Shown: positions 1 to 8,098, counted from the stretch's first letter. The stretch: DNA of 64,000 nt from Streptomyces ficellus (GCF_009739905.1 NZ_CP034279.1:7006001-7070000); one strand, 5' to 3'. A program made the numbers and translations. Notes: generated by a model not told the origin, from the letters alone.

Positions 1-518
1 ACCTGGGCGAGGATCAGCACGTTCTGCAGCCTGGCCGACGCCTCGGTGCCGATCACGCACACCGCCGTCATGACCAGGATGAGCAGGACGGTCAGTCCCT
101 GGCGCGCCAGGTCGTTCTCGGCCCAGCTGTCGAGGCCGACGGTGAGCAGGCCGAACGTCACCGCCACGTCCGCCAGCGACCCGATGACCAGCACACCCGT
201 CATCGCGACGGCCCAGCCGCCGAGCCAGCCGGTCCACGGACCCATCGCCCGGGTGACCCACGAGAACGTGGTGCCGCAGTCCCTGTCGACCCGGTTGAGG
301 TAGAAGAACGCCGACGCGATCAGCAGCATCGGCACGAAGGAGGCGATCATGATGCCCGGGGCGTAGACGCCCACGAGGGCGACGATCGGGCCGATGACCG
401 CTGCCAGCGAATAGGCGGGGGAGGTGGAGTTCAGGCCGATGACGAGCGCGTCGGTGAAGCCGATCGCGTCGTCCTTCAGGCCGGGGGGCGGGTCGGCGCC
501 CGCGATCTCGTCCTTCAT
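1..518 (-). CDS. APC-family amino acid permease, N-terminal part (cut by window edge)
   Basis: The visible 172 residues begin MKDEIAGADPPPGLKDD and then show the opening APC-superfamily pattern (GLNSTSPAYSLAAVIG) followed by hydrophobic helices and a loop with LNRVDRDCGTTFSW, typical of amino acid/polyamine permeases in the cytoplasmic membrane. The gene runs off the window start, so helices beyond about the fourth are missing. The ATG at 518 is preceded by a strong GAGGAAG ribosome site. It lies 151 bases downstream of, and on the same strand as, the saccharopine-dehydrogenase-like gene, so the two are probably co-transcribed, an amino-acid or polyamine uptake and metabolism pair. The substrate cannot be read from sequence. 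Confidence 0.85.
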   Translation of the reverse strand, partial: MKDEIAGADPPPGLKDDAIGFTDALVIGLNSTSPAYSLAAVIGPIVALVGVYAPGIMIASFVPMLLIASAFFYLNRVDRDCGTTFSWVTRAMGPWTGWLGGWAVAMTGVLVIGSLADVAVTFGLLTVGLDSWAENDLARQGLTVLLILVMTAVCVIGTEASARLQNVLILAQ

Positions 519-669
519 CTTCGCTCACTTCCTCGGGGGTGGGAGTGGGAGTCGGCGTCGCCTGGTGGTGACACGATCCTCGAGCCGGGAGGTGGGCCGC
601 GCGAGCACCCGTCCTCCGGCGTGCCGCCCCGCCGCGGCGCGGGCGGGGCGGGCGACGGCGGCGGTGCGG

Positions 670-1878
670 CTACCCGCGCATGCCCCACGGGGAGCCGTAG
701 GCGGTCAGCAGGTCCAGGAAGGGGCGCGGCGCGAAGGCCTCGGGACCCAGCACCCCGGAGCCGCTCCACACACCGCTCGCCACCAGTTCCAGGGCGACGA
801 CCGGGTTGATGGCGGTCTGCCACACCACGGCCTGGGAGCCGTACTCGCTCATCGACCACTGGTTGTCGACCACGTGGTAGAGGTAGACCTCCCGCGGCTC
901 GCCGTCCTTGACGCCCTTCACCCAGGTGCCGGCGCAGGTCTTGCCGTGCATGCGGTCGCCGAGCGTGGCCGGGTCGGGAAGGCACGCGGCGACCACGTCC
1001 CGCGGCGAGACCTCCGCGCCGCCGGGCAGGCGCACCGTGTCGGTCCGGTCGAGGCCCAGCTTGTGCAGGGTCTTGAGCGTCTCGATGAACTCGTTGCCCA
1101 GCCCGTACTTGAAGGTGACCCGTCCGGCCTCCACCCAGCGCGGGATGAGCAGCACCTCCTCGTGCTCGACGTTGACGCACTCCACCGGGCCGATGCCCTC
1201 GGGGAAGTCGAAGACCTCCGGCTCGCTGAAGGGTTCGGTGGTGAACCAGCCCCGGTCCTTCTCCCAGACCACCGGCGGGTTGAGACACTCCTCGATGGTG
1301 GTCCAGATGGAGAACGACGGTGCGAAGTCGTAGCCGTCGACCGTGAGGTTGGCGCCGTCCCGCACTCCGATCTCCTCGATCTCGTCGAAGAGTTCCTCCG
1401 CCGCGTAGCGGGCGAACACGTCCGAGAGGCCCGGCTCGACACCCACGCCCACCAGCGCCAGGCGGCCGCTCTCCTCCCACTCGGCCGCGCGCGCGAACTG
1501 GGCGTCGCCCAACTTGGTCCCGCACTCCTCGTAGGGGCGCGCCGGATGGGGGGCGGACAGGGACATCGCCATGTCGAGGTAGTGCGCGCCGGCCTCCAGC
1601 GCGGCCTCGAACAGCGGCATCACGAACCGCGGGTCGGTGGCGTTCAGCAGCACGTCACAACGCTGTTCGGCGAGGTACGCGGCGACGGCCGCACGGTCCG
1701 AGGCGTCGATGCGGGCCGGGCTGAACCGCCCTTCCCCGTTGTCGAGAGCGGCGACCGCCGCTTCCGCACGGGCCGGGTCGTAGTCGGCGACGATCATGTG
1801 GTCGAAGAACGAGCGGCGGGCCGCGATACGGGTGATCGCGGTGCCCACGCCACCGGCGCCCACAAGCAGAATGCGCAT
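670..1878 (-). CDS. saccharopine dehydrogenase-like NAD(P)-dependent oxidoreductase
   Basis: A 402-residue protein starting MRILLVGAGGVGTAITRIAA, a Rossmann glycine-rich loop, followed by IVADYDPARAEA and LLNATDPRFVMPLFEAALEAG, the pattern of the saccharopine/carboxynorspermidine dehydrogenase family. These enzymes reduce or oxidise the imine linking an amino acid to an aldehyde. The ATG at 1878 was chosen because the Rossmann motif starts there; the open frame extends further upstream but that part is the shadow of the divergent TetR gene. It shares an orientation with the downstream APC permease and is divergent from the TetR regulator, so local control by that repressor is likely. The exact substrate (lysine branch or polyamine-type) is open. 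Confidence 0.85.
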   Translation of the reverse strand: MRILLVGAGGVGTAITRIAARRSFFDHMIVADYDPARAEAAVAALDNGEGRFSPARIDASDRAAVAAYLAEQRCDVLLNATDPRFVMPLFEAALEAGAHYLDMAMSLSAPHPARPYEECGTKLGDAQFARAAEWEESGRLALVGVGVEPGLSDVFARYAAEELFDEIEEIGVRDGANLTVDGYDFAPSFSIWTTIEECLNPPVVWEKDRGWFTTEPFSEPEVFDFPEGIGPVECVNVEHEEVLLIPRWVEAGRVTFKYGLGNEFIETLKTLHKLGLDRTDTVRLPGGAEVSPRDVVAACLPDPATLGDRMHGKTCAGTWVKGVKDGEPREVYLYHVVDNQWSMSEYGSQAVVWQTAINPVVALELVASGVWSGSGVLGPEAFAPRPFLDLLTAYGSPWGMRG

Positions 1879-2008
1879 GGCGATGGAGCCTTTCACAGGA
1901 AGGGGCCGAAGCCCGGGAGCGCCATGAAACGAGCCCGCCGAAGACAACGTCAAGCGTGTTGGCATAAGCTCGGGGGCGGCTGCGACGACGCTGCGTGGAG
2001 GGAGCCCG

Positions 2009-2710
2009 ATGGCGAAGCGAGTGGTGCCGGAGGCGGACCGGCGGCGCCGGAAACCGACCAAGCAGGGTGTGGTCCTGTCCGACCGGCTGATCGTCGAGAC
2101 GGCCCTGCGGCTGCTGCACGAGCACGGCCGGGAAGGGCTGACGGTACGTCGCCTCGGCGCCGCGCTCGGCGCCGACCCCAGCACCCTGTACCGCTACTTC
2201 CGCGGCACCGACGACCTCACGCTGGCCATCGCCGACGAACTCGTCGGGCGCGCGATGCGCGGCTGGCGGACCACCGGGGACTGGCGTGCGGACCTGCGGG
2301 AGCTCGGCCTGCGCATCTACACCGCCTACCTCGCCCACCCCGAGGCCGCGGTCCTCACCGCCAGTCGCGTCAGCGGCCGTGCCAACGAGATCGCCGCGGA
2401 CGAGGCGGTCCTGCGCGTGCTGCGCTCCACGGGCCTGCCCGACCCCGAAGTGGTCCGCGTCTACCACGCCTTCATCGACCAGACGCTCGCCTTCGCCGCG
2501 CTCGACGCCGCGAGCCTGGCCCTGCCCGAGAAGGCCCGCGCCGCCGACGAGGCGGTCTGGCGCGCGACCTACGCCCGGCTGTCCCCCGACACCCACCCGA
2601 ACATCGCGGCCACGGCGCCCCTGCTGGTGGCCCGTATGAACCACAGTGCCTATCCCACCGCCCTGGACATGCTCCTGGACAGCGCCGAGGCGGCACTGAG
2701 GGGCGCCTGA
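2009..2710 (+). CDS. TetR-family regulator with TetR_C-type ligand domain
   Basis: A 233-residue repressor-type protein. Residues about 25-75 form the TetR helix-turn-helix (IVETALRLLHEHGREGLTVR, then LGADPSTLYRYFRGTDDL). The remainder is an all-helical ligand/dimerisation domain resembling the TetR class C-terminal domain (MNHSAYPTALDMLLDSAEAAL near the end). The ATG follows a strong GGAGGGAG site. It is divergent from the saccharopine-dehydrogenase-like gene with 130 bases between the starts, the usual arrangement for a repressor and its target operon, so it probably controls that enzyme and the permease. The ligand is unknown. Confidence 0.9.
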   Translation: MAKRVVPEADRRRRKPTKQGVVLSDRLIVETALRLLHEHGREGLTVRRLGAALGADPSTLYRYFRGTDDLTLAIADELVGRAMRGWRTTGDWRADLRELGLRIYTAYLAHPEAAVLTASRVSGRANEIAADEAVLRVLRSTGLPDPEVVRVYHAFIDQTLAFAALDAASLALPEKARAADEAVWRATYARLSPDTHPNIAATAPLLVARMNHSAYPTALDMLLDSAEAALRGA

Positions 2711-2736
2711 AACGCCTGAACCGCGCGGGTTAGGAT
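2708..2736 (+). promoter_or_regulatory. Candidate leaderless promoter of the ECF41 gene
   Basis: A TAGGAT -10-like hexamer lies at 2731-2736, exactly seven bases before the ATG at 2744, with a weak -35-like TGAAAC at 2708-2713 and a 17-base spacer. No ribosome site is seen between them, so the transcript may start at or next to the start codon. This is inferred only from position and motif. Confidence 0.45.
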
Positions 2737-2743
2737 CCGGACC

Positions 2744-3688
2744 ATGCCGCTGACCACGCAGGACGTGAACCGGTTCGAGGCCGCGAGGCCCCGCCTGGAG
2801 GCCATCGCCTACCGGCTCCTGGGTTCCGCGATGGAGGCCGAGGACGTCGTGCAGGAGACTTTCCTGCGCTGGCAGGCCGCCGACGTCGCACGCGTCGAGG
2901 TCCCCGAGGCGTGGCTGACGAAGGTGCTCACCAACCTGTGCCTCAACCAGCTCACCTCCGCCCGCGCCCGCCGCGAGACCTACGTGGGGCGATGGCTGCC
3001 CGAGCCGTTGCTGGAGGGGGACCCGATGCTCGGACCGGCCGAGGCCGCCGAGCAGCGGGAGTCGGTCTCGTACGCCGTCCTCACCCTGATGGAGCGGCTG
3101 TCCCCGCACGAGCGGGCGGTGTACGTGCTGCGGGAGGCGTTCGACCACCCGCACCGGGACATCGCCGCGATCCTCGACATCAGCGAGGCCGCCTGCCAGC
3201 AGCTCCTCCACCGCGCGAGGAAGCACATCGCGGACGGCAGGGCCCGGACCGAGATCGACGCGGCCGCCGCGCGCCGGGTCGTCGAGGAGTTCCTGGCCGC
3301 CGCCAGGAGCGGGCGGACCGAGCCGCTGGTGCGGCTGCTGACGGCCGACGCCGTCTCGATCGGGGACGGCGGAGGCAAGGTCCCGGCCCGCGCCAAGGCG
3401 TTCGAGGGTGCCGTCGCGGTCGCGCGGTTCATGCGGGGCCTGTTCCGGCCCGCGCCGGCCAAGCGGGCCCTCGTCGGCGGGACGGCCGAGATCCACGCGA
3501 CGACCGCCAACGGCGGCCCGGCCGTCGTCGCGGTCGTCGACGGCCGGGTCGTCGGCGTCATGTGCCTGGAGGTCACCGCCGACGGCATCGCGGCGTTCCG
3601 CAACCAGGTCAACCCCGACAAGCTCCGGCGCGCGACCGGGGTGTGGGCGGGCGCCGACCACGGGGAGCCGGCGTTCGTCGCCTTCTGA
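2744..3688 (+). CDS. ECF41-family RNA polymerase sigma factor with SnoaL-like C-terminal domain
   Basis: A 314-residue sigma factor of the SigJ/ECF41 type. Region 2 is at about residues 8-75 (LEAIAYRLLGSAMEAEDVVQ), region 4 at about 110-165 (ERLSPHERAVYVLREAFDH, then LDISEAACQQLLHRARKH). The ECF41 hallmarks are all present: WLPEP between regions 2 and 4, DGGGK at about residue 207, and NPDKL near the end. The C-terminal SnoaL_2-like domain replaces a separate anti-sigma factor and modulates activity in this family. ECF41 genes normally sit beside a carboxymuconolactone decarboxylase, oxidoreductase or epimerase gene; here the flavin oxidoreductase at 3808 fits that rule. No anti-sigma gene is adjacent. 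Confidence 0.94.
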   Translation: MPLTTQDVNRFEAARPRLEAIAYRLLGSAMEAEDVVQETFLRWQAADVARVEVPEAWLTKVLTNLCLNQLTSARARRETYVGRWLPEPLLEGDPMLGPAEAAEQRESVSYAVLTLMERLSPHERAVYVLREAFDHPHRDIAAILDISEAACQQLLHRARKHIADGRARTEIDAAAARRVVEEFLAAARSGRTEPLVRLLTADAVSIGDGGGKVPARAKAFEGAVAVARFMRGLFRPAPAKRALVGGTAEIHATTANGGPAVVAVVDGRVVGVMCLEVTADGIAAFRNQVNPDKLRRATGVWAGADHGEPAFVAF

Positions 3689-3697
3689 TTCGCACAT

Positions 3698-3719
3698 GAA
3701 TGTGACGGGGGTCACATTC
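3698..3719. promoter_or_regulatory. Perfect CRP-like palindrome between sigma factor and oxidoreductase
   Basis: GAATGTGAC, four G residues, then GTCACATTC: 9-base perfect arms. It contains TGTGA-N6-TCACA, the classical CRP/FNR spacing, and also fits GTG-N6-GNCAC, the motif reported for Streptomyces Crp. It lies 10 bases after the sigma stop codon and 89 bases before the oxidoreductase start, so it could be an operator for the latter; a hairpin role is less likely because no T-run follows. Confidence 0.55.
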
Positions 3720-3807
3720 TGTTCCTGTCAGGAAACGCCGGGCTGCCCGGTTCAAGGGGCGTCACCGCAGAAGGCAACAGGCGGACCCCGCAGACAGGAG
3801 CAAGACC

Positions 3808-5031
3808 ATGCAGCACCGCATCATCGTCCTCGGCGCCGGTTACACCGGAGCGAGCGCGGCCGGCCGCCTCGCCAGGCGGCTGCACCGCGACGACGTCACC
3901 ATCACCCTCGTCAACGCCGACCCCGACTTCGTCGAGCGCGTCCGGCTGCACGAGCTCGCGGTGGGGCGGCAGTTGCGGCCCCGGCCCTTCAGCGAGATGT
4001 TCCGGGGCACCGGCGTCCAGCTGCGGCTCGCCGACGTCACCCGTGTCGACGCCGACCGCAAGACCGTCACCGTCACGGGCCCGGGCACGCGCGGCGCCAT
4101 GGAGGAGCTGGAGTACGACACCCTCGTGTACGCCCTCGGCAGCGGCTGGAACGACCAGGGCGTCCCCGGCGCCACCGAGCACGCCCACGAGATCGCCGGC
4201 CGCGCCGGAGCGCTCCGGCTGCGCGAGCGGCTGGCCGCCCTCGACGCCGGACAGCCGGTGGTCGTCGTCGGCGGTGGCCTCACCGGCGTGGAGGCCGCGA
4301 GCGAGATCGCCGAGGCCCGCCCGGACCTCGCCGTCTCCCTCGCCGCCCGGGGCGGCCTCGGCGACTGGCTCTCCGGCAAGGGTCGCGAGCACCTGCGGAA
4401 GGTCTTCGCCGGGCTCGGCGTCACCGTCCACGAACACGCGACCGTCACCGGCGTGGAGCCCGGCCGGGTCACCCTCGCCGACGGCCGGGCGGTCCCGGCC
4501 GCGGTGACCGTCTGGACCACCGGCTTCGCGGTGCACCCGATCGCCGCGGCGACCACCCTGGAGGTCACGGGCACGGGCCAGATCGTGGTCGACCGGACCA
4601 TGCGCTCGGTCTCGCACCCGGACGTGTACGCCGTCGGCGACGCGGCCATGGCGATGGGCCCCGGAGACAAGCCGCTGCGGATGTCCTGCGCCTCCGGCAC
4701 GCCCGCCGCGTGGCAGGCCGCCGACGCCATCGCGGCCCGCCTGACCGGCGGGAAGCTCCCCGACCTGCCGATCCGCTACTTCAACCAGTGCGTGTCGCTG
4801 GGCCGCAGGGAAGGCCTCATCCAGTACGTCACCGCCGACGACCGGGCCGTCGACGCCGCGCTGACCGGCCGGCTCGCCGCCGTCTACAAGGAGCTGGTCT
4901 GCAAGGGCGCGGCCTGGGGCGTCGCCCACCCGACCCTCGGCCTGCCGGTCCGCCGCCGCGTCGTGCGGGCCGTACGGGAGGAGGCGGCGGCCCGGACCGC
5001 ACCGGCCGTCAGGACGTCGACACCGGCCTGA
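3808..5031 (+). CDS. FAD-dependent NADH dehydrogenase (NDH-2-like) oxidoreductase, ECF41 partner
   Basis: A 407-residue two-dinucleotide-binding flavoprotein. Residues 1-35 carry the FAD Rossmann loop (IIVLGAGYTGASAAGRLARR); a second GGGLTG loop for NAD(P)H is near residue 153; the C-terminal FAD motif DVYAVGDAAMAMG is at about residue 270. Length and motif order match type II NADH dehydrogenases and related pyridine nucleotide-disulfide oxidoreductases; no CxxC redox disulfide is seen. It follows the ECF41 sigma factor by 119 bases, the conserved sigma-oxidoreductase pairing, so it is the likely regulon target. The electron acceptor is unknown. Start ATG follows ACAGGAGCAAG. Confidence 0.88.
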   Translation: MQHRIIVLGAGYTGASAAGRLARRLHRDDVTITLVNADPDFVERVRLHELAVGRQLRPRPFSEMFRGTGVQLRLADVTRVDADRKTVTVTGPGTRGAMEELEYDTLVYALGSGWNDQGVPGATEHAHEIAGRAGALRLRERLAALDAGQPVVVVGGGLTGVEAASEIAEARPDLAVSLAARGGLGDWLSGKGREHLRKVFAGLGVTVHEHATVTGVEPGRVTLADGRAVPAAVTVWTTGFAVHPIAAATTLEVTGTGQIVVDRTMRSVSHPDVYAVGDAAMAMGPGDKPLRMSCASGTPAAWQAADAIAARLTGGKLPDLPIRYFNQCVSLGRREGLIQYVTADDRAVDAALTGRLAAVYKELVCKGAAWGVAHPTLGLPVRRRVVRAVREEAAARTAPAVRTSTPA

Positions 5032-5040
5032 GCGCCCCGC

Positions 5041-5076
5041 GCGCGCCGGGACGCGCGCCGGGACGCGCGCCGGGAC
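5041..5076. repeat. 12-base tandem repeat, three perfect copies
   Basis: GCGCGCCGGGAC occurs three times without mismatch in the 57-base gap between two convergent genes. It begins ten bases after the oxidoreductase stop. It could fold weakly but has no terminator-like T-run. Confidence 0.85.
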
Positions 5077-5088
5077 GCGGGGGCGGGC

Positions 5089-5577
5089 TCACCACCGCAC
5101 GGTGAGCGAGCCGCCGACGGGCAGCGCGTGCCAGCGCGCCGCGTACACGTCGAAGCGGTCCACGATCCGCTCCACCACCGGTGGGACGGCCACCGGGGCG
5201 AGGTACGCCGGCAGGTGCGCGATGTGGCCCTGGCGCAGCTCCCAGACCGGTAGCGCGATCATGGCCAGTTCCTCGGACCTGGCCATGTCGGCACGCTCCC
5301 GCGGCGTCGGCCTCTGCCCCTTCGACCTGCGGCGGCGACCGGCCCTGCGGCGCTCCGCCGGATCGGCGGGCCAGAACAGCCCGTTGTCACCGGCCGCGAG
5401 CCGTCCGAAGACCCCGCCCCGCAGGCCGGCCTCGGCCTCGACCAGCAGATGCACCAGGTCGTGCGGCAGATGGGCGTGGCCGCCCGGACCGTTGCGCGGC
5501 GCCAGTTCGGGGCCGCGCTCGCGCTGGACGGCGATGTCGTACGAGATGCCGGGTCCCTTGGTGAACGTGACGCGCAT
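5089..5577 (-). CDS. Conserved-looking hypothetical protein
   Basis: A 162-residue protein starting MRVTFTKGPGISYDIAVQRE; the ATG at 5577 was preferred over an upstream one because the hydrophilic stretch before it looks non-coding. It contains a region rich in His and acidic residues (GGHAHLPHDLVHLLVEAEAG), a basic central segment (RRRAGRRRRSKGQR) and a C-terminal part with VVERIVDRFDVYAARWHALP. No signal peptide or membrane helix is seen. I do not recognise a named domain. It is convergent with the oxidoreductase gene and is followed upstream by another uncharacterised minus-strand gene and a sigma factor gene. Confidence 0.7.
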   Translation of the reverse strand: MRVTFTKGPGISYDIAVQRERGPELAPRNGPGGHAHLPHDLVHLLVEAEAGLRGGVFGRLAAGDNGLFWPADPAERRRAGRRRRSKGQRPTPRERADMARSEELAMIALPVWELRQGHIAHLPAYLAPVAVPPVVERIVDRFDVYAARWHALPVGGSLTVRW

Positions 5578-5646
5578 ACGCGGCACCGTACGCCCGGGCC
5601 GGCCGCGCCCGCACACGGTTTTCGTGGGTCGGTCGGACGGAGCCGG

Positions 5647-6078
5647 TTATTCGGGCTTGCCCAGGGACCAGCCCGACACGTCGCCCAGCCGGCCGCGCCA
5701 CAGCGGCATGACCACCGCCCTGCCCGTCGCGGCGACGGAGGTGGCGTCGCGCAGGTGCAGCCACTGGGGGAGGCCCTGTCCGGCCAGGTGCCCCCGTTCG
5801 TCGGCGACCACCTGGTCCACCTGTTCGGGGAACCGTTCCAGCAGTTGGGCACCGGGACCGTCGACACCGCGCAGCCTGCGTGCCCAGTCGGTCGTCCAGG
5901 CCTCGTGGGAGATTAGGTCCCCGTAGAGCAGGCCGCCCCCGATGACCAGGGTCAGGGGCAGCGCGGCCTGCGGGTCCTGGCCGACCAGGCGGACCAGCAT
6001 CTGGAGCTGCACATCCGGCACCGGCCCGGTCACGGCGGGGGCGGCCGGTTCGTGAGGTGCGTCGTGCTCGGCGGGCAT
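5647..6078 (-). CDS. Hypothetical protein upstream of the 5089 gene
   Basis: A 143-residue protein starting MPAEHDAPHEPAAP, placed at the ATG at 6078 because a good GAGAAAGGA site precedes it; the much longer open frame around it is a shadow of the sigma factor gene. Visible features are a short acidic N-terminus, a hydrophobic stretch (ALPLTLVIGGGLLYGDLIS) that may be a buried helix rather than a membrane anchor, and a C-terminal beta-rich part with VVMPLWRGRLGDVSGWSLGKPE, which suggests a gas-vesicle-unrelated soluble fold. I cannot name the family. It is 48 bases downstream of the sigma factor gene on the same strand and may be co-transcribed with it. Confidence 0.65.
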   Translation of the reverse strand: MPAEHDAPHEPAAPAVTGPVPDVQLQMLVRLVGQDPQAALPLTLVIGGGLLYGDLISHEAWTTDWARRLRGVDGPGAQLLERFPEQVDQVVADERGHLAGQGLPQWLHLRDATSVAATGRAVVMPLWRGRLGDVSGWSLGKPE

Positions 6079-6125
6079 GCCGGGGCGTCCTTTCTCCGGG
6101 AGGGGCGCTGGTGTGGTGGTGCGGG

Positions 6126-7007
6126 TCACTGGCCCAGGAGGCCGGTGCGCAGTTCGGTGAGCGTGCGGGCGAGCAGCCGTGAGACGTGCATCTGGGACAG
6201 GCCCAGGTGGCGGCCGATGTCCGCCTGGGTCATCTCCTGGCCGAAGCGCATCTCGAGGATGGCCCGTTCTCGGTCGTCGAGCCGCCGCAGCAGCGGGCCG
6301 AGCGCGTGCAGGTCCTCGAACAGCTCCAGGGCGGGGTCCGGTCCGCCGATCGTCTCCGCGTACCCGGGTCCGCCGCCGTCGCCCGCTTCGTCGTCGCCGG
6401 CCCGGGTGTCGAGGGACCCGGCGACATGGCCGTTGGCGGCCACGAGCCCCTCGACGACCTTCTCCTCCGCCATGTCCAGATGCGCCGCGAGTTCCCGCAC
6501 CGTGGGCGGCCGGTTCAGCGCCGTGGCGAGGACCTCCCTGCTCCGGGCGAGGGTGAAACGCAGCTCCTGCAGATGCCGAGGGACGTGCACCGCCCAGGTG
6601 GCGTCGCGGAAGAAGCGTTTGATCTCGCCGACGATGCAGGGGATCGCGAAGGAGGTGAACTCGACCTCGCGAGACAGGTCGAACCGGTCGATCGCCTTGA
6701 TCAGACCGATGGTGCCGACCTGCGTGATGTCCTCCGTCTCGCCGTTGCCCCGGTCGCGGAAGCGGCGCACGGCGAAACCGACCAGGGACAGGTTCATCTC
6801 GATCAGCGTGCCGCGGACGTACTGGTACTCCCCGGTGCCCTCCTCCAGGGTCCGCAGCCGCGCGAGGAAGACGCGGGACAGCGCCCGCGCGTCCCCGGGG
6901 GCGACGTCGGCGGCGTCCTCGATCCACGGCAGGTCCTCCGGGACACCGGACGGCTCCGGGCCCGGGCCGACGGCCGTGGTCGCGTGGCTGTTCACGGAGG
7001 ACGTCAT
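6126..7007 (-). CDS. SigB/SigF/SigG-family stress sigma factor
   Basis: A 293-residue type III sigma factor. Region 2 is clear (DITQVGTIGLIKAIDRFDLS, FTSFAIPCIVGEIKRFFRD, then WAVHVPRHLQEL); region 3 follows (RPPTVRELAAHLDMAEEKVV); region 4 ends with an HTH (MTQADIGRHLGLSQMHVSRL). An acidic 40-residue N-terminal extension precedes region 2. Sigma factors of this group direct general stress and development genes and are normally held by an RsbW-type anti-sigma kinase that is released by a STAS protein dephosphorylated by SpoIIE-type phosphatases. No RsbW gene is adjacent, but two phosphatases and a STAS gene occur within the next 13 kb, so a functional link is possible though not shown. Confidence 0.94.
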   Translation of the reverse strand: MTSSVNSHATTAVGPGPEPSGVPEDLPWIEDAADVAPGDARALSRVFLARLRTLEEGTGEYQYVRGTLIEMNLSLVGFAVRRFRDRGNGETEDITQVGTIGLIKAIDRFDLSREVEFTSFAIPCIVGEIKRFFRDATWAVHVPRHLQELRFTLARSREVLATALNRPPTVRELAAHLDMAEEKVVEGLVAANGHVAGSLDTRAGDDEAGDGGGPGYAETIGGPDPALELFEDLHALGPLLRRLDDRERAILEMRFGQEMTQADIGRHLGLSQMHVSRLLARTLTELRTGLLGQ

Positions 7008-7220
7008 GACGCCGCCTTCGTCGGAGAGCAGGGCAAGCGACTCCTGCCCGCACCGGACGCATGCATGTCCGCCCGGTGAAAAACCCCGTCAGAACCCCAC
7101 GGACCGGGCCGGATACGGCCCGGACCGGCGAACACACGTCACGGTGTCGTACGCCGGTACGACCTCGGTACGACTTCCGTGTGGCGTCGGCGCGACCGAC
7201 CGACCGCCTGCCCGCCCGGG

Positions 7221-8000
7221 TCAGGGGCGGGGCCGGGTGGCGGTGTCGAGGTAGAAGGCGTCGATGCTCTGCACGGCCTGCTCGAACTGCTCCAGGTTCA
7301 CCGGCTTGGTCACGTACGCGTTGGCGTGGCTGCTGTACGCGCCGGTCACGTCGTCCGGGGCGGTGGACGTCGTGAGGACGACCACGGGGATGGTCTGCAG
7401 GTCCTCGTCGGTCTTGAGGACCTTCAGCAGCTCGCGCCCGTTCATCCGGGGCATGTTCAGGTCGAGCACGATGAGGTCGGGCCGCGGGGTGTCCGGGGCG
7501 CGCAGGTGCTCCAGCGCGGCGACCCCGTCCGTGACCTGGACCAGGTTGCGGGCCCCGCGCTCGGAGAGGGCTTCCTCGATGAGCATGGCGTCGGCGACGT
7601 CGTCCTCGACGAGCAGGACGTCGAAGGGGCGGGCGGGGGTGGGGGTCATCGGATGCTCCGTGGGTCGGTCGTGGGAGTGGTGGAAGAGCCCCGGCCAGCG
7701 GCGTCGGGCGCCCTGGCGGGTCATGCCGCAGGCCGCGCCGATCTGCGGGTAGCCGGCTCCGGCGCGGGCGGCCGCCACGGCCGCCTCCCGCTGGAGCCGT
7801 TCGGTGGCTTGCTGGAGGTGGTCCAGCATGTGGAGCATGGCCAGCGCCGGTGCCGGGTCGTCCGGCGCCGGGTGCGACGAGGCTTCCAACAGTTGGTCGG
7901 AGAGGCGCTGCGCAAGATCACCGACCGCCGCATCCGCGAGGGCGGCCGTCTCCTGCGGGGTGGTCCGCAATTCGAAGTTCTTGCCTGGCACACCCGGCAC
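7221..8000 (-). CDS. Response-regulator receiver with in-frame HTH-like N-terminal extension
   Basis: The last 143 residues, beginning at an internal ATG at 7650, are a single receiver domain: VLLVEDDVADAM, phospho-acceptor in DLIVLDLNMPRMNG, TTSTAPDD and the conserved Lys in VTKP. This resembles stand-alone Rcp1-type receivers. The reading frame stays open upstream for about 117 more residues (from GTG at 8000) that include AGYPQIGAACGMTRQGARRR, an HTH-like segment preceded by a long helix with ALAMLHMLDHLQQATERLQR. No stop separates the two parts. The internal ATG has its own GGAG site six bases upstream, so two products, a fusion and a free receiver, may be made. It is divergent from the histidine kinase gene. 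The GTG at 7991 is an alternative start. Confidence 0.78.
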   Translation of the reverse strand: MPGVPGKNFELRTTPQETAALADAAVGDLAQRLSDQLLEASSHPAPDDPAPALAMLHMLDHLQQATERLQREAAVAAARAGAGYPQIGAACGMTRQGARRRWPGLFHHSHDRPTEHPMTPTPARPFDVLLVEDDVADAMLIEEALSERGARNLVQVTDGVAALEHLRAPDTPRPDLIVLDLNMPRMNGRELLKVLKTDEDLQTIPVVVLTTSTAPDDVTGAYSSHANAYVTKPVNLEQFEQAVQSIDAFYLDTATRPRP

Positions 8001-8021
8001 TCTAGGTCCCAAGGCCGCCCC

Positions 8022-8041
8022 GCGACAACAAGCGTTGTCGC
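8022..8041. promoter_or_regulatory. Perfect inverted repeat between receiver and kinase genes
   Basis: GCGACAAC-AAGC-GTTGTCGC, 8-base perfect arms around four bases, sits in the 98-base gap between the divergent receiver gene (start 8000) and the kinase gene (start 8099). Its position 22 bases from the first start suggests an operator affecting both directions. The HTH-like extension of the receiver is one candidate to bind it. Confidence 0.5.
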
Positions 8042-8098
8042 CCTCTAAAGTGTCCTGGTCGCACCTCCAGGCGGCTGTCACAGCGAGGAGTCCACGAG

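Noticed and set aside
424..2733. 769-residue open frame on the plus strand
   Set aside because: It overlaps the saccharopine-dehydrogenase-like gene antisense and the TetR gene in another frame; its translation is low-complexity Arg/Gly/Ala text without a domain.
3726..3763. ECF41-type promoter TGTCA...CGTC upstream of the oxidoreductase gene
   Set aside because: Both elements occur but 27 bases apart instead of the 16-17 expected for ECF41 promoters.
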